Positions 13,904 to 14,252 of a DNA stretch of 14,252 nucleotides are shown piece after piece; the stretch's first letter is position 1, and each line of letters starts with the position of its first letter. The notes under the pieces were generated by a model. The model had not been told where the DNA came from, made no database searches, and saw only the letters and a program-made list of their open reading frames with translations. Position numbers and translations under genes: made by a program. Origin of the DNA: Lachnospiraceae bacterium UBA3826 (lineage in GTDB: Bacteria > Bacillota > Clostridia > Lachnospirales > Lachnospiraceae); NCBI GenBank assembly GCA_002393095.1, contig DGII01000134.1, forward strand, positions 1 to 14,252, in the 5' to 3' direction.

Positions 13904-14252
13904 CTATTCTTCGTCTTTCCTGCGCTTCTTATTCCTTAAAGCCCATGCTGCAAGAGTTCCGGATGATGCACCGAACAATGATAACCACTGTGCTAAGCTG
14001 TTAGCATCAGCCGTACCGGGTGTCCTTCTTGCTCCAAGAACCGCATTACGGCTTCTCTTCGCACCAAGCACCTGACCCTTATTCCTCTTAACAGGATCAA
14101 CCACTCTCTTCGCACCAAGCACCTGACCTCTTGAACGTCTTACTCCAAGCTGTCCTGCAAGCGGAACCTCAGGCTCCTCAATCTCGATGATCGTAGGAGG
14201 GTTACCGGGTGTCGTAGGAGGCACTGTCGGCGGTGTAGGCGGTACTACCGGA
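13904..14252 (-). CDS. C-terminal end of a surface protein with VLGAKR repeats and a membrane anchor
   Basis: The reading frame runs open off the right edge. Only about the last 115 residues are present and no start is in view; an in-frame GTG at 14224 is not a credible start. The visible part begins with a Pro/Thr-rich stretch (PPTPPTVPPTTPGNPPT), a wall-spanning type linker. An acidic patch (IIEIEEPEVP) follows, then three basic repeats GQVLGAKR, GQVLGAKR and NAVLGARR. Next come RTPGTADAN, a moderately hydrophobic segment (SLAQWLSLFGASSGTLAAWAL) and RNKKRRKDEE. The order motif, hydrophobic segment, basic tail is that of a sortase substrate. The motif reads PGTAD, not the SPxTGD of the other two wall proteins in this window. 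From family habit the missing part is likely a large secreted protein, but this cannot be seen. Confidence 0.75.
   Translation of the reverse strand, partial: PVVPPTPPTVPPTTPGNPPTIIEIEEPEVPLAGQLGVRRSRGQVLGAKRVVDPVKRNKGQVLGAKRSRNAVLGARRTPGTADANSLAQWLSLFGASSGTLAAWALRNKKRRKDEE
14054..14128. repeat. 24-base direct repeat, 51 bases apart
   Basis: Positions 14054-14077 and 14105-14128 are identical over 24 bases. The 51-base period equals 17 codons and encodes the repeated KGQVLGAKR-type segment. A third, degenerate unit (VLGARR) lies at about 14020-14045. The identity at DNA level suggests recent duplication or gene conversion. Confidence 0.85.

Overview
All convincing genes lie on the minus strand. 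The protein families and signals point to a motile, anaerobic, Gram-positive Lachnospiraceae-type Firmicute (Butyrivibrio, Roseburia or Eubacterium-like). The clues are strong AGGAGG ribosome-binding sites, sigma-A type promoters, LRR_5 surface proteins ending in SPxTGD sorting signals, an Rpn-family nuclease, and a FIST protein paired with a soluble chemoreceptor. This placement is inference, because no marker gene such as an rRNA is present.

Layout, right to left (the direction of transcription): (1) the C-terminal end of a surface protein with a Pro/Thr-rich stretch, VLGAKR-type repeats and an unusual membrane anchor (13904-14252), closed by a strong terminator; (2) a FIST sensor gene followed after 15 bases by a soluble methyl-accepting chemotaxis protein (11671-13704), read here as a split chemoreceptor; (3) a small CAP/SCP lipoprotein with its own promoter and terminator (10992-11642); (4) a VanZ-like membrane protein (10378-10923); (5) an XRE regulator plus a PD-(D/E)XK nuclease of the Rpn family (8915-10204); (6) two very large sortase-anchored BspA-type leucine-rich repeat proteins (541-8598); (7) the start of ATP-dependent phosphoenolpyruvate carboxykinase (1-424).

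The most interesting part is segment 5. The Rpn gene has the traits of the gene-within-a-gene toxin-antitoxin/antiphage design known for Rpn proteins. A strong ribosome-binding site precedes an in-frame internal ATG at 9145, which would yield a separate C-terminal protein (RpnS). Just inside that small protein is a run of four-residue repeats (RGET-RGEK-RGEK-RG). An XRE repressor gene lies directly upstream. A CGTATATACG palindrome between the two genes recurs with one change over the start point of the regulator's near-perfect promoter. The pair is bracketed by 37-base direct repeats (34 of 37 identical), each carrying a terminator with the same stem. That suggests a cassette that was inserted or amplified.

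The two LRR proteins share a C-terminal module and the same kind of sorting signal. They are probably co-transcribed across a 60-base gap that holds a long hairpin without a U-tract. Together with the CAP lipoprotein and the right-end surface protein, they make this largely a cell-surface region, with one small defence-like cassette and one chemosensory operon. No tRNA, rRNA, CRISPR array, insertion sequence or recognised riboswitch was seen.
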